NCBI GenBank assembly: GCA_029449245.1
Contig: JANATF010000015.1
Coordinates: forward strand, 682,001-746,000
Reading direction: 5' to 3'
From: Mortierella alpina
Taxonomy: Eukaryota > Mortierellomycota > Mortierellomycetes > Mortierellales > Mortierellaceae
Length of the DNA: 64,000 nucleotides
The notes beneath the pieces were generated by a model. The model ran no database searches and was not told where the DNA came from. It saw only the letters and a program-made list of their open reading frames with translations. The position numbers and the translations under genes were made by a program. Below, piece after piece: positions 47,345-58,495 of this stretch. Numbering within the stretch: position 1 is the first letter of the stretch; every line of letters starts with the position of its first letter.

Positions 47345-49201
47345 CTAAACATCAAAATTCTCATAGATATTGCCAAATTTGCAGAGGCGTGCATATGCAT
47401 CGGTGCCGTAGCCATGCATTGTGTAGACCTTGAGGTCGCCTCCCCAGTACTCTGCATAGACTCGGCTCATTGGCAGCCCAATTCCCAAATGCATCGTCTC
47501 ATCCTGCTGTTGTTCAGTCTTTTGTCTTGCCTCCGTGTCCAAATGTCCAGCCTTCTTCTGTGGAGTCGAGCTTTGATTAGGGTCAATAACTGCTTTGGCA
47601 GACCCAGAGGAGGACGGAGGCATCGATGATGATGATGGCGATGACGATGATGATGATGATGATGATGCGGTTGGAGCTGGCATAGTGACACCATTGCTCG
47701 GCGTTGTGCTTGCGGTAATTGTAGAAGCCATCGTCCGTGAAGGTGAATGTCGATCCAACAAAAACGACTCCTCCATAGTTGTTCCTGCCTTGAGGTTGAC
47801 TGGCGGAGGTGGCAAGACCAGATCCCGTCCTATCCCATGATCTTCACTGCCCGCACTGCTGTCCCGTTGCTCTATAGTGCCTTTATGAGTGGCGTCGTCC
47901 TCATGGCTGATCTCCTCCTGACCAACGTCGGTCAGCCGACAAGGCGAGACCAGTTGCTCCTGCACCGTGGCCGCCATCTTCGAAATCTTTTGAAAATTGG
48001 CGAACCGTGCAGGCGACTGTGAGTACGACCACAGGTGCGACTCCATCTCCGGATCAATCCCGCCTCCCTTGTCCGAGACGCGAAACACAATATCGTGTGT
48101 GCCCTCACAGACCGTAATCTGAATCGGTGGCAGCTCACCCGTGCTCGGATCCAGCTTTGCATTCAGCATGACAAACCGCATCGAGTTCTTTAAGAGTTCA
48201 TACAAGATGTACTCGATGTGGTCAGGGATATAAGAAAACTCGGCATCGATGCTCCCATCCATGATCACCTTGGGTGGCTCTAGTGCTCCATGATGACCAT
48301 CCCGGCGCCCCTGCCTCTGCTGTCCATGACTGTTCTCTGCTCTCTGGCACTCGATCGCGTACTGCCGCCGACATGTCTCTGCCGCCAGGATTGCCGTCCG
48401 CTCCACGATGTCTCTCGGACTGCAATGCGTGTAAATAATCCCGATATAGCCGCGATCCGTCATCATATGGTTGGGCGAGTTGTAATTGGCCGTCAACGAG
48501 ATATGCTGCTCCGCCAGCACCCGTCTCGAAATCCTCGACCTCAGCATCTTGTTCATGAACTGATCCACCATCTCTGCAGGCAAGTGCTTTGCACTCTCCA
48601 TGATCCCCAACGCCAACTGGGGGATCACCACTAGATGATCGTTCAACAAATTCTTGACCAACCCACAGAACGCGTCATTATCTTCCAAAGTCTTGATCTC
48701 GGGAATGGTCCGTAGCGCTTCAAAAGCCTGCCAGTACAAGATATAGACCCGCTCGATATGGGGGTTGGTCCCGACGATGAAGGGCAGGTTCTGAAAATCT
48801 CGGATCCTGTGCGCGAGACGGATAGGCAGCTCTGTGCGGACATAGTTGGCAGACTTGATGAGCTTGTCTGCTTGCATATTCCGGCCAAAGAAGACGAGCT
48901 GGCGGAGTGTGATGGGGTTGGCAGGTTGGCTGACATAGGGATCGAGGATGCGGTTCTGGTAAAAGTGTTGCTCGGCTGGAGGTGGGGTGTAGAAACGCTT
49001 GACCAAGTAAGAGCTCGGCACAGTTGGTGCTGCTCGTGCTGCGGCCGCTGCTGCTTTTGGTGCCGATGCAGTAGAAGGAGTACCATCCAGGCCGTAACTT
49101 CTCTTTAGCGTTGACATGAGTCGCATCTGGGTCCGGAGATCAACTGTGCTCTTCGCGCGAAGCGCGCAGGCGTTTGGACAGCAGAATGAGAGACGTGACA
49201 T
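47345..49201 (-). CDS. Mitochondrial PDK/BCKDK-family protein kinase with a long ATP-lid insert
   Basis: Histidine-kinase-fold (GHKL) Ser kinase that phosphorylates E1 alpha of pyruvate or branched-chain dehydrogenase in mitochondria. Single exon, 618 residues from the ATG at 49201; the frame extends upstream without a better ATG. The N-terminus is Arg/Ser/Ala-rich like a presequence. The helical N-domain carries ITLRQLVFFGRN, LPIRLAHRIRDFQNLP and LLNDHLVVIPQLALG. ATP site: N-box ELLKNSMRF near 333, G1 SDKGGGIDPE near 375, G2 GIGLPMSRVYAEYWGGDL near 570, and GYGTDAYARL. The G1-G2 spacing is ~190 residues where ~35-40 is usual. The insert is Ser/Pro/Thr-rich with a long Ser run encoded by (GAT)n-type repeats near 47630-47670. 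Target specificity (PDH or BCKDH) cannot be told. Confidence 0.9.
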   Translation of the reverse strand: MSRLSFCCPNACALRAKSTVDLRTQMRLMSTLKRSYGLDGTPSTASAPKAAAAAARAAPTVPSSYLVKRFYTPPPAEQHFYQNRILDPYVSQPANPITLRQLVFFGRNMQADKLIKSANYVRTELPIRLAHRIRDFQNLPFIVGTNPHIERVYILYWQAFEALRTIPEIKTLEDNDAFCGLVKNLLNDHLVVIPQLALGIMESAKHLPAEMVDQFMNKMLRSRISRRVLAEQHISLTANYNSPNHMMTDRGYIGIIYTHCSPRDIVERTAILAAETCRRQYAIECQRAENSHGQQRQGRRDGHHGALEPPKVIMDGSIDAEFSYIPDHIEYILYELLKNSMRFVMLNAKLDPSTGELPPIQITVCEGTHDIVFRVSDKGGGIDPEMESHLWSYSQSPARFANFQKISKMAATVQEQLVSPCRLTDVGQEEISHEDDATHKGTIEQRDSSAGSEDHGIGRDLVLPPPPVNLKAGTTMEESFLLDRHSPSRTMASTITASTTPSNGVTMPAPTASSSSSSSSSPSSSSMPPSSSGSAKAVIDPNQSSTPQKKAGHLDTEARQKTEQQQDETMHLGIGLPMSRVYAEYWGGDLKVYTMHGYGTDAYARLCKFGNIYENFDV

Positions 49202-49521
49202 GGAGTACTTTATATAAGTGATGTGTTTGCAGGAATGCAGCGGGCGTTGAGATGTCGAGATGAGGTGAAAAGGAGGAAAACTGGCGTTGTCTGGCTGTGC
49301 TCCATGGAACTGGTGACGAGGAAACAAAGAGAGAGGCGAGGCGAGGAGAGAGGCAGGACGCAAAAAGGAGACGAAAAAAGAAGGAAAACGGAAAAGAACA
49401 AAAGCGACGAAGGGGTTCGTCGAGTGCACGCGTTTTTTCTTGTCGCCCTCGTTTTTTATTGGCTGCTAACGCATAGGCCAGCGCTGGTTTTGCTGTCACT
49501 GGCAATTTGAGCCTATACCTC
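49202..49521. promoter_or_regulatory. Kinase 5' region and family X member 2 3' end
   Basis: 320 bp. The minus strand stays open upstream of the kinase ATG (Phe/Ser/Pro-rich from a pyrimidine-rich leader) but has no conserved content, so it is treated as untranslated leader. No other feature seen. Confidence 0.45.
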
Positions 49522-52500
49522 TCACGGCCACAGACCCTTGGCCTTCTTCTCCACCTCATGGCGCAGCCACGTCATCTCCTGCCATGTCGGGCCTGGCGCA
49601 TCCACAAGGAACGACACCAGCTTGCTACCCATCGGCACGGCCTCTGCCAGCTTGACCAGCGTCGATTTGGCCATCGGCGTCGTCTGTGTCACCACAAACG
49701 TGTGGATCTCACCAAAGTCCACCATCTTCAGGAACACCTCCCAATCCTCTGTCGTCATGTTGGCCTTGTGCAACTCTAAACTCCGCAGGGGCTCTACTTT
49801 GGCCGTCGGGTTGAGCTTCAGATAAGCGGACCGCCCAATGCTACTCTTGTAGTACAAAAGATTCCGCGTCCACCCTCCCAGGAACGATCCCTCTTGTCCG
49901 TCCATCACCGAGATCTCGGTCAGATTCGGCATATACGCAGACCGCTCCCATCCAAACTCCAGCTCCTGCAGGATTTGTCGCGTGTAGATGCCCCAAAAGT
50001 TGAGGTGCGTAATCTTGAACCGGGTCGCTACCAGAAAATCCACCAGCCGCACGACTGCGTCGGCCGTACCCCTTGCAAGGGTCTTGCTGCCGAGGCTGCT
50101 GCTGCTGCTGTTACTCTGGCTATTGCTGATCATACCATTGCTGCCGCTACTGCTATTGAGGCTGAAAGTGCCGATGGTGATGCCGTTGATGGTAGTCTTG
50201 GTGCCGCTGAAGCCGCTGCTGCCAATGATGGTACTGTTGCTACTGCCTTGTCGATCTCGCTCCTTGGCAACATTCTGATCCACACTGCAGATGATGCAAA
50301 CCTCTGGGATATCTGCCCTCAGAATAATCTTCTTCAGGTCGTCCAATGCCGCTTCCTCCAATTCGACAGCTCCCGTCAGCATAAAGTGTTCCAGCTTGAA
50401 CGGTCCTTTCTTCGGTCGCAAAGCCTTCTCCAGCACAGCCGCGTCATGGGCCTTAATACCGAGGATCTGGATTCTTGATAGCGAAGTCGCGTATCGCTGA
50501 AACATAGACACCACCTTGTCAGTCTCGCAAAAGTTCATCGACACAGTCATCTTGGCCGGGTCTGAGACGTGCTCCCACTTGAAACTCGAGGTCATGGGCC
50601 GTCCCTGCCTCTGCGTGATCTCCAGCGATTCAAGTCTCGGGTGGTTGGCCATCAGCGCCTTGAATGCCTCGTAGATCTGGCTAGGATCGTCATCAGCTGT
50701 GTTGAAGAGCTCGAGCTTCTCTAGCCTCTTGTTGTATCGAAGGATCTCCCGAACTGTGTTGCGATCGCGTGCATACACAAATGAGATGCGGACCTCAACC
50801 AATGCTGTCGAATGAAGCAAAGTGCTCGCTGCACGGAAACACGAATATTTGATGGTGTCCTGTCCTCGGCGCTTCTTGAAGAACCCCGTTGGATTGTCCG
50901 TGCGATAGCCCGTGTCCTCAATCTCACTACCTGGCTGTCCAGGCTTAATGAACTTCATGCAGATGCTGTCGTTGATCTCCACTACAAACATGTTGAACTT
51001 TGCCAGGTTGTGCAGTCCCTCAACCGCCATTCGGACCGTGATCATGGCCATGTCAAAGTTGATGACTGCAATGCTGATGTTCACTTTGCCGGTCTTGGTG
51101 TTCCTCTTGAATCGCACCAGATCCTGACGCAGCATGGGAAAGCCCTTCTCGAGATCCTTCCTTTCGTCGTGTCCTGCAGGTCCTCGTCGGTCCTCCTTGG
51201 AAAGTCCCATCATAAATGCCTCGATGCGCTTATTCTTGAGAGCCGTCGTGATCACGGCTGAGTATCCATGCGCCAGTCCTTGAACGCAGACCTTTTGTGT
51301 CACGCTGGGCCGCACTACAATCTTGACCACGGGAGCCTGGAATCTCGACAGTGCCTCACAAAGCTCATCCTCATCCTCTGGTGTGAAATCCCAATCGAGC
51401 ACTAGTCGGAACGCACATACTGTCTTCAACTTGTCCGCCATCCGATAAAAGTCGCGCGCCTTCTCGGGGCTCTTGATCACCACCCTGGCGGCTCTCGATG
51501 CCTGGAACTCGCAAGCTACCGAACCCACTGCATCCTTGATGAACTGCTGAACCGCATTGAGCTCCTCGGGTCCTGACATTGCAATCCAGTGCGCCTGGCA
51601 GACCCACTGCACGTCCCGGTCCGGCGTTGGGCACGGATTCATGTCGCCGTGGGGCTCTGCGCCGTGCTCCACCACCAGTAGCTTCATAAACTCGCTCAAT
51701 TGCCGCTTATCTAGAGGAGGTATCCGTGTTGTCGACAACTTTGTATGATCACCCCTTACCAAGTCTTCACTTGAAAGCAAGCCCTCGGATTCGAGAAACT
51801 TCATCGCCATCGAGAGCCGAATCTGCATCATTGGATCCTGATCGGGTGGGGCGTTCACTTCGTTGAACATCACCCCATACTTGAGCGTCTCCAGCACGCC
51901 CATGATATACGCTCCATATTGCTGGATAAAATATTCCTCCTTCTCAGCCTTGATGGGGTACCCCTGCTGTCCATACCGCATGTCGCAATCCAAACCTCCA
52001 TATTCGCAGCAGAAATAAACGCGGAAATTTGCCAGTGTTAAGGCATCACCCAGACCCGCGCGCTCTGTAGTTGCTTGAGGCACAACATCCTTGTTTGGTA
52101 GGATGATAAAGAGCTTTGGACAGACACTCTCGACCCAACGATACCGCTTCCTGAGAACGTCCTCGATACGGCGATGAGCGAGTTCTGAGGCCTTGGCTGT
52201 GACGAGCGTTTGGTCCATTGGAGAGACCGCTTTTGGTATATCTAGCGACGAAAAGAGGATTGTAAGAACAGTATTGTCAATACTATCCAATTTGCGCGTC
52301 CTACAAAAAAAATGTGGTGGAGGCTGGCTTTGTACCTCGAGACTTGGGGTCTTGCACGCTAGAGTCGGAACCAGCATGACTTTCGACTTTGCCGCGCTTC
52401 CACGTCTCCACCTGTCCGTTCGTAGTTATGGCTGTGTCGTCATCGTTAGTGTTTCCGGCTTGACTCTTCTCATGCGCGTCCTCTTCCTGCTGCTGTCCAT

Positions 52501-53373
52501 CATGGTGGCTATCGTTGTCATCGTCCTGGTCCTGCTGATCGCCAGCCTCGCTATCGTCCACATGTAGAGCACGCCTCACTTTCTCGGTCATTTGAACAGG
52601 CAGTCCAAGCCCATCCGAATGCCACTCATCCGCGTCTTCGTCCTCTTCGTCTTCCTCTTCCGCTGCCTGATCCTCGGCAAAGTCCAATGTCTCGCTATCG
52701 TCCCGCGCATTCCCCAAAGATAAATCCATTCTCAAGCGCGAAGACGGCAGGGTAAATGACCCCACTGAAGCTGAAGAAGGTCCTTGATCCTCATGCTCAT
52801 CCGAGTTGCCGAGATCTGAAATCGGCCGCAACGGTGGAGCGCGACGATGGCTGTTCCCCTCGCCTCGGCTCGACAAGACGCTGCGTCCACCGATGCGAGT
52901 TCTGGCTGGCTGGTGGTGTTTTGAGTGCTGTCGCTGCTGAAATGGACTGCTGTAAATGATATCCAGTACAACCCCAGGATGGCATCGGATCCCATGCGGC
53001 TTGATTCTAGATTTCGAGGTTGCAAGGGAGATGAATCATGCAGGAGTACGCGTTTAGAAGCTAATTTCATCTGCAGCTGTAGGATGAGCTTCAAGGTAAA
53101 CACATCACAAAGCTTTCGCTCTATATTTGTTTGTCTTTTTTTTTACCGGTAGAGGTCCTGGTTCCGTAAAAGAGGCACAAAGTACTCGCCATGTTGTACG
53201 CGGACCACCCCGGGGAAGCAGTCGGTAATGTCGCTCCAGATCACATAGCATTCTCCCGTGGCTGGATGTCGGGCGGTGGGGATCTTGACGGGCCGCGCGT
53301 CCGTGGCATGATGGAAGCTTTGGTAGACGGGATCGGCGTCTGCGGAGTCGTCGTGTGAATCCGCATAGGCCAT
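49522..53373 (-). CDS. Lineage-specific 1186-residue protein (family X, member 2)
   Basis: Homologue of the gene at 12562-16321; function unknown. Three exons (53147-53373, 52336-52949, 49522-52241) give 1186 residues. Exon 1 encodes the ~75-residue module (VYQSFHHATDARPVKIP, RHPATGECYVIWSDI, CFPGVVRVQHGEYFVP) and ends in the same phase as in member 1. The second exon is an acidic, low-complexity linker (DQQDQDDDNDSHHDGQQQEED). The third starts DIPKAVSPMDQT; its core reads RKRYRWVESVCPKLFIILPN, NFRVYFCCEYGG and QQYGAYIMGVLETLKYG, with a C-terminal half parallel to member 1 (FIKPGQPGSEIED, LEKALRPKKGPFKLE). A Ser/Gly/Asn-rich insert at ~50090-50270 is absent from member 1. Choosing the acceptor at 52242 is what keeps all phases consistent. 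Confidence 0.8.
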
Positions 53374-53998
53374 TGAGCGTTGGAGTCGAATTTACGTTTG
53401 GGTCTCTGGTGTGTGGTTGCTGATGAACAGCGCAAGAGCATAGCTTGGGGGGGATCGAAATTTATGGTGGGCGCACTGGGCAACGTGATGTTCTTTGACT
53501 TGTCCAGAAATTCAACTTGCGCAAAGTGCGGCTGCTTCAGGATCCACTGTCATAAGTGCCGCGGTTCCCACTCGCTACCTCCTCCAACAACACACAGATG
53601 GAAAGCATTGCAACAGTCTCCTTCGATCAACCATGCTCACAGGCAAGTCTACTTTTTTTTCTTTATTGTTCATGCAAACACTTTTTTTTGGGTGCTATTT
53701 TCGTGATATTCGTGACATTATGATTGAGTGTTATTTCCACTGCTTTCCGCCTCCCATGTCTCCTCCAGACTGCCCAGCAGACCTCTCGGGCATGGCAGTC
53801 CCAGCCGATTGCGAGAAAGAAGCGCGAAAAGCCATGTATCGTCGTTGCAAAGTATTGGAGGAGCAATTCCATCGGGTCTGATGTGCAACACGCCGAGAGC
53901 GAGAAAAAAAAAGGTGTTGACTCTTGCCACGTCCAGAGCGACCCGCATGCAACAAAAAACCTACTCCCATCTCATTCTCACATCTCCTCGTAAAGGAT
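53374..53998. other. Intergenic, family X member 2 / NudE
   Basis: 625 bp between the family X member 2 start and the NudE stop. On the plus strand there is a 129-codon open frame (53495-53881) and a possible GC-AG intron (AG|GCAAGT near 53642, acceptor CCAG near 53769) that would join a very short Cys-containing peptide. I do not recognise it and do not annotate it as a gene. Confidence 0.4.
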
Positions 53999-55857
53999 CT
54001 AGGAGGTGATCCGTTGTGGTTGCTGTTGTTGGTGCATGAGAGAGGTTCTTCTGCTGACCTTGGGGCTATTCAAGGACGATTTGCTGGGTGATCCAGGCCT
54101 TGATCGGGACTGGGAAGAGGATCGGTTGGAGACAGGGATCGCCGTCGAGTACGAAGGTGGTGGCTGCAATAGAGGGGTGACCAACGACCTGCAGGATACC
54201 AAGCGTGCTTCCAAAGACTAGACGCGCATCACAAAGAAAAATGAAAAAATGGCCATCGTGCGATGAATCACAGAGTCATATGGTTAGACATCCATTCGCC
54301 CTCCACCCCATCGTCTTTACACGAAAGTGTTGAAACTGTCAGAGGCCATTACCTTGACTCGGCCAACCATTTCTTGCACCATCAGCACAGGATTCTGGTG
54401 CAGCGTTGTCGCACCACCCATTGCGCCTGCTCCAGATGACCTTACTCCTGCACGCTGTTGGGATGCAGCGCTCTTGGCCAATCGTGCTCGGATCGAGGGC
54501 ATGGCTTCGTGGCTTCCAATGGCTGGTGGTGGTGATTTACGAGTCGTTCCTGCTCCTGTCAATGACGATGAACTTCCGCTGACAGAGCTCACACTTGCTG
54601 CTGAGCTTAGTGTTGCTTGATTAGATTTCATAACCGCCAGCTCGACATTGGTGTCTATCAACGATCGAAGATATTAACATCACGGTCACAAGAATTCCAA
54701 CATAGACTAAAATGCCCCATAAGGCTACAAGCACGTCTCCTACCTCGTAGCTCGTCCTTTAATCTCTGCACTTCTTCAGCCAGAGCAGCCTTGGCAGCAA
54801 CCTCGCCCTCGAGCATAGCCTGCCTCTCCAGTGCGACATTGTATTTCCTTTCCAGCTCCTGAAGTGACCATTGTGCGGCTCTAATAGATATAAAGGTGCG
54901 GACCAAATAGAGTGAGCTCAGGATTGAATGATACAATAACATTCAATATTTTAAGATAATTAACGACAAAGACCCTCTGTCAAATGTCAGCGCCTCAATA
55001 ATATCTCAACAATCATGAGAGAGGGGAGACTAAAAAGATGGTATGCAAAATCCATGTCGCACAACACACATCCCTATTTTCACAGCTATTCTTTCTCGCG
55101 CTTGTCTTCCCGTCATATTCCATGACACAACAACACATTCTCTCCTGGACCCGTGAAATAATCCGTGCTTTCCGGACAACAGAAAAAAAAAGAAAGGTCG
55201 TGTCATACCTTCCTGTGCGCTCTAGATCATCGTTGTCTTGCTCCAGTTCCCGTTCCTTTTTGATGAAATTCTCCGTCTGCTGTCTTAGGTCCTCCAGCTG
55301 GCGTGTCAACTGATTGATGTTGGTGTTCGAGTCTTTCAAAGCCTGATGGTACTTTTCCTATCAACGAAAGCAGTGTATGGTGATGAGTCACGGGCGACCC
55401 AATAGTCAAAAGCATTCCCTATAGCTGCCGTATATGACAGCAGCCCAGCGCCTCCTTTTCTTTGGAACACAGCCGCCATGTCTAGGGCTGGTCGTAATGA
55501 GCCGCAGCAAGACACTCGTCCACAAGCACTCAAAGATGGGCTATGTTGCTACCGCCGCTGTTGCTGCTGCCTCCACTGCTAAAGCACAGTGTACAGGATG
55601 ATAATGTCGCCGACAAGTACCTTCCAATCCTCGACCTCTTGCCGCATTGCCTCATTGCGTATCTTGATCTCGTTGTATCGTCGCTCGGTCGAGTCAATCT
55701 CCTTTTCCAATTCCTCTTCGAGTTCCTTGGAGGAGAGCTGAAACTCTTCCAGCGCAAACTTTGTCTCTGCTAGTTCCTGTTCGATCGTCTCTGCATGATC
55801 CTTGTAGTAGGCGAGCTCGTCATTGATGTTGTCGAAGCTAGGAAGTGTCGAAGGCAT
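53999..55857 (-). CDS. nudE: NudE/NDEL1-type dynein regulator
   Basis: Coiled-coil adaptor that links LIS1 to cytoplasmic dynein and supports nuclear migration in hyphae. Five exons (55621-55857, 55209-55357, 54744-54880, 54353-54654, 53999-54217) join in frame to 347 residues. The N-terminal ~175 residues are continuous heptad-rich coiled coil: INDELAYYKDHAETIEQELA, LEEELEKEIDSTERRYNEIK, then LERTGRAAQWSLQELERKYN and EVQRLKDELRDTNVELAV. The second half is Ser-rich and ends with the fungal NudE block SLEARLVSCRSLVTPLL..PPSYS. The ATG at 55857 precedes the conserved DELAYY start. Length fits the family (about 300-600). High confidence. Confidence 0.92.
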
Positions 55858-58495
55858 CAAGAAAAGTGTGTTTCGATGACAAGGTGAGGTCGCAAAAGCC
55901 CGGTCGAGCAGTTACAAGGAATCAAGGTCAGAGGACGAAGAAGATAGGAATTACGAGAAAAGAGATCAACGAAATAACGATCAGCAGGACAAGAGCATAG
56001 AAGGAGTGAGCAGGGCAGCAGCGGGAAAAGAAGAGTGGAAGTGAGACCAAGAAACAAGAAAAGACAGAAAAGAGAGAGGTAAGAAAAGAAAGGACCAAGG
56101 AAAGAACGAGTAAAAAAGGACAAGAGACAAGAGGCAAAGAGGCACAGGTAACAACGATAAATGAGAAAAAGAGAGCGAAAAGCAAGGAGGTTCATAAAAA
56201 TAGAGAGAGCCGCCAGAGAGATGAGGTCAACGTATCGACCAGATACAAAAACAAACAAGAGCGATTTAGCAGCGTTTTGCGTTGTCAAGCATAGGACAGT
56301 AGACCCGGGAGCGCGCGTCCGGTAGCAGATAGGCGTCGATGGTCGTGAAGGCGTGTGGATGGTTATCACCGGTCGACGTGTTCCGCAGAGTTTCAAGAAC
56401 GAGGGGTGTGCAGAGGAGAGATGAGGACAGTTGAGCGTGGAGACGAGAGAGTGAGTGGAAAGAGAGAGGCGAGAGAGCGTTAGTTTGCGCACACAGACAG
56501 ACACACACGGGTCCCCCTTTCCAGGCGAAGCCAATCGTCCTGTGCTCCTTGCTCCAATCACACCATGTCTTTGCTGCTGCAATTGCATCCTGTAGGCAAT
56601 GGAGGGTCGAATCGGGCCCACCAGTAGCGTCCCTTTTTCACCAACCCCAGTGCTTTGTTTGCTCTGCAGTGCTCTCTTGGCGAGGCTGCCTGTCGACAGT
56701 GGGCTGGTGGCTCCTGGCGTGCTAGCCGACTGCTCTGCAGTGTCGAGGGTGGACTGTCGAAGATTGCAGCCCATATTCCGCTTCTCCCCTGGCCCTTGCC
56801 CCATGTCCACTGGACCCATCCACTGGACCCATCCACAGAAGCTCACAAATAGTCCCTTTGTGTTTTCATCCCTCGCTCTGTTCTGTCTGGGTGTATCGGA
56901 ATAATAGAGCCAGGATCCCTTTGCCCGGCCTTGGTGGCACATTCCACGTGCGCGCCCGGTCGAGTCTGAAGTCATTTGCATCTCGTTGCTGAATAAAAGA
57001 CATCGTAACACCCAGCATTACCTTGGTGGTGCCTGCGACATGGTGTAAAGTTGATGTGATGTTCAGACTCGCTCAAGGACAGGTATTAAGCTTTGTACAA
57101 GCGGGTATTATAAGAGCTGGCAAGAAGCGAAAGGAAAGAGGGATGGCTGTAGAGGTCAGTAGATGCGCGGGATGTCAGGATGTGCTGAGGCGCAGAAAGT
57201 GTGAGGAGAATATTTGTTGGACAGGGGTGTCAGGGTCGTGAATCCTGAGGACTCCTGGGTGTTGAGTTGAGTTCGAATGGGGATTCAAGCAGGCAAGTAG
57301 CCTTCCTTTTCCAGGATGGACTGACTTTCGATAGAATGGCACAGTAACGCGGAAAGTACAAAAGAGAGAAGGGAAAAAAGGAGCTTCGATGGCCAAAGAG
57401 CCTGACTGTCGAGGAAGCATACCGAAGCTGGGAAGGAGAGATTGCGGTGGAGAGATGGCAGCGATGAGGAGAGTGTCTGAGGAGTGCGAGGAGCGAGTGT
57501 GGACCGGGTGGTGAAGAAGAGAGAGAGAGAAGTAAAGAGACAGAGAGAGTGTGTGCGTGTGTGTGTGTGTGTGGAGGAGTGATGGAACGGGTGGATCGAA
57601 TATGAATTGGGTTGCAGGGAAGAAGAGGACTGGACCTCACTCTTGGACCACAAGGAAATACATCTTGGTCCACAGACCGGGATACAAAGCACCGCGCATC
57701 GACCTATCGCACACACACACTGCCTTCCACTCCCTCGTATCTGCCGCCCCTTCCTCGGGCCATCCTCACCCTCGCCACACCCCACACCCGCACCTCGCTG
57801 CCAAGCATAGCATTCTCTGTCCCTAGCAAGCAGGGTGCTCTCTACCCCACCACCTCTGGGTGCACGCTCATCCCCCGATTCTATCTCCAAAGCATAGACT
57901 ACGGCAAGGGCAGCACCCCTTCCTCCTCCTTTGTATCGGAAGGGGAAGGTTGTCCCAATTTCAGAGATGTCATAGCGGGACGTGACACAATCGAAGAAAA
58001 AAAACCTACGTAGGGGTGCATGGTCTTCTCTCTCCTTCCCAGGCCAGGGTTGATATGAATATCATGCAGCATATTGGCACGGACAGTGCTGATCCCGCTG
58101 ATCGCAGCCGCATGATCCGGGCATAATCCAGGACGATTCAAGGCGTCGCAGAGACAAATCCTCTTTCACAAGGCCGCAAGCCCTTTCGAGTACATATGGA
58201 AAGGTTGTATACGGAGAGCTTGCCGAGTCTTGTTCGTCGCAAGGAGTTGCGCTGTGCACTCTGGCTTGGTCCTGTAGAAAAACACGGCAAGAGGGATATT
58301 AGGATATATCATGTGATAAGATCCTACGTCACACTCGGAGAGAGATGTTTTCGGATTTCGGCGGTGGGGTTGAAGAAGCGGATTGACCGACGGCTGTTTG
58401 TTGCCTGCATCCACCAGACAATCCTCTCCACTCTTCCACGCACCCCGTCCCCCCTTTCATCCTCCCCCTCCCATCCCGCCACACAGTACGCAATC
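55858..58495. other. 2.6-kb gene-poor intergenic region
   Basis: Between the divergent NudE and NDUFV1 starts. The plus strand is strongly purine-rich at 55860-56520 (GAAAAGAGAGAG runs), which creates a 384-codon low-complexity open frame on the minus strand without homology. A (GT)n run lies at 57547-57574 and a (CA)n run at 57709-57720. No tRNA, conserved protein or repeat family is recognised. Both leaders and promoters must lie here; an unrecognised non-coding RNA or multi-exon gene cannot be excluded. Confidence 0.5.
57547..57574. repeat. (GT)n microsatellite
   Basis: GTGTGTGCGTGTGTGTGTGT-type dinucleotide run within the gene-poor region; simple repeat only. Confidence 0.9.

Noticed and set aside
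49894-50478. 194-codon plus-strand frame
   Set aside because: Antisense to the Ser/Gly/Asn-rich insert of family X member 2; low-complexity product.
53495-53881. Small Cys-containing plus-strand gene between family X member 2 and NudE
   Set aside because: It needs a GC donor and yields only ~40 residues with no family resemblance; not enough support.
55857-57011. 384-codon minus-strand open frame upstream of NudE
   Set aside because: Leu/Ser/Phe-rich product of a long pyrimidine tract with no domain; it ends where NudE begins and is explained by composition.
57547-57720. Dinucleotide runs as candidate regulatory elements
   Set aside because: Ordinary microsatellites; nothing ties them to either flanking gene.
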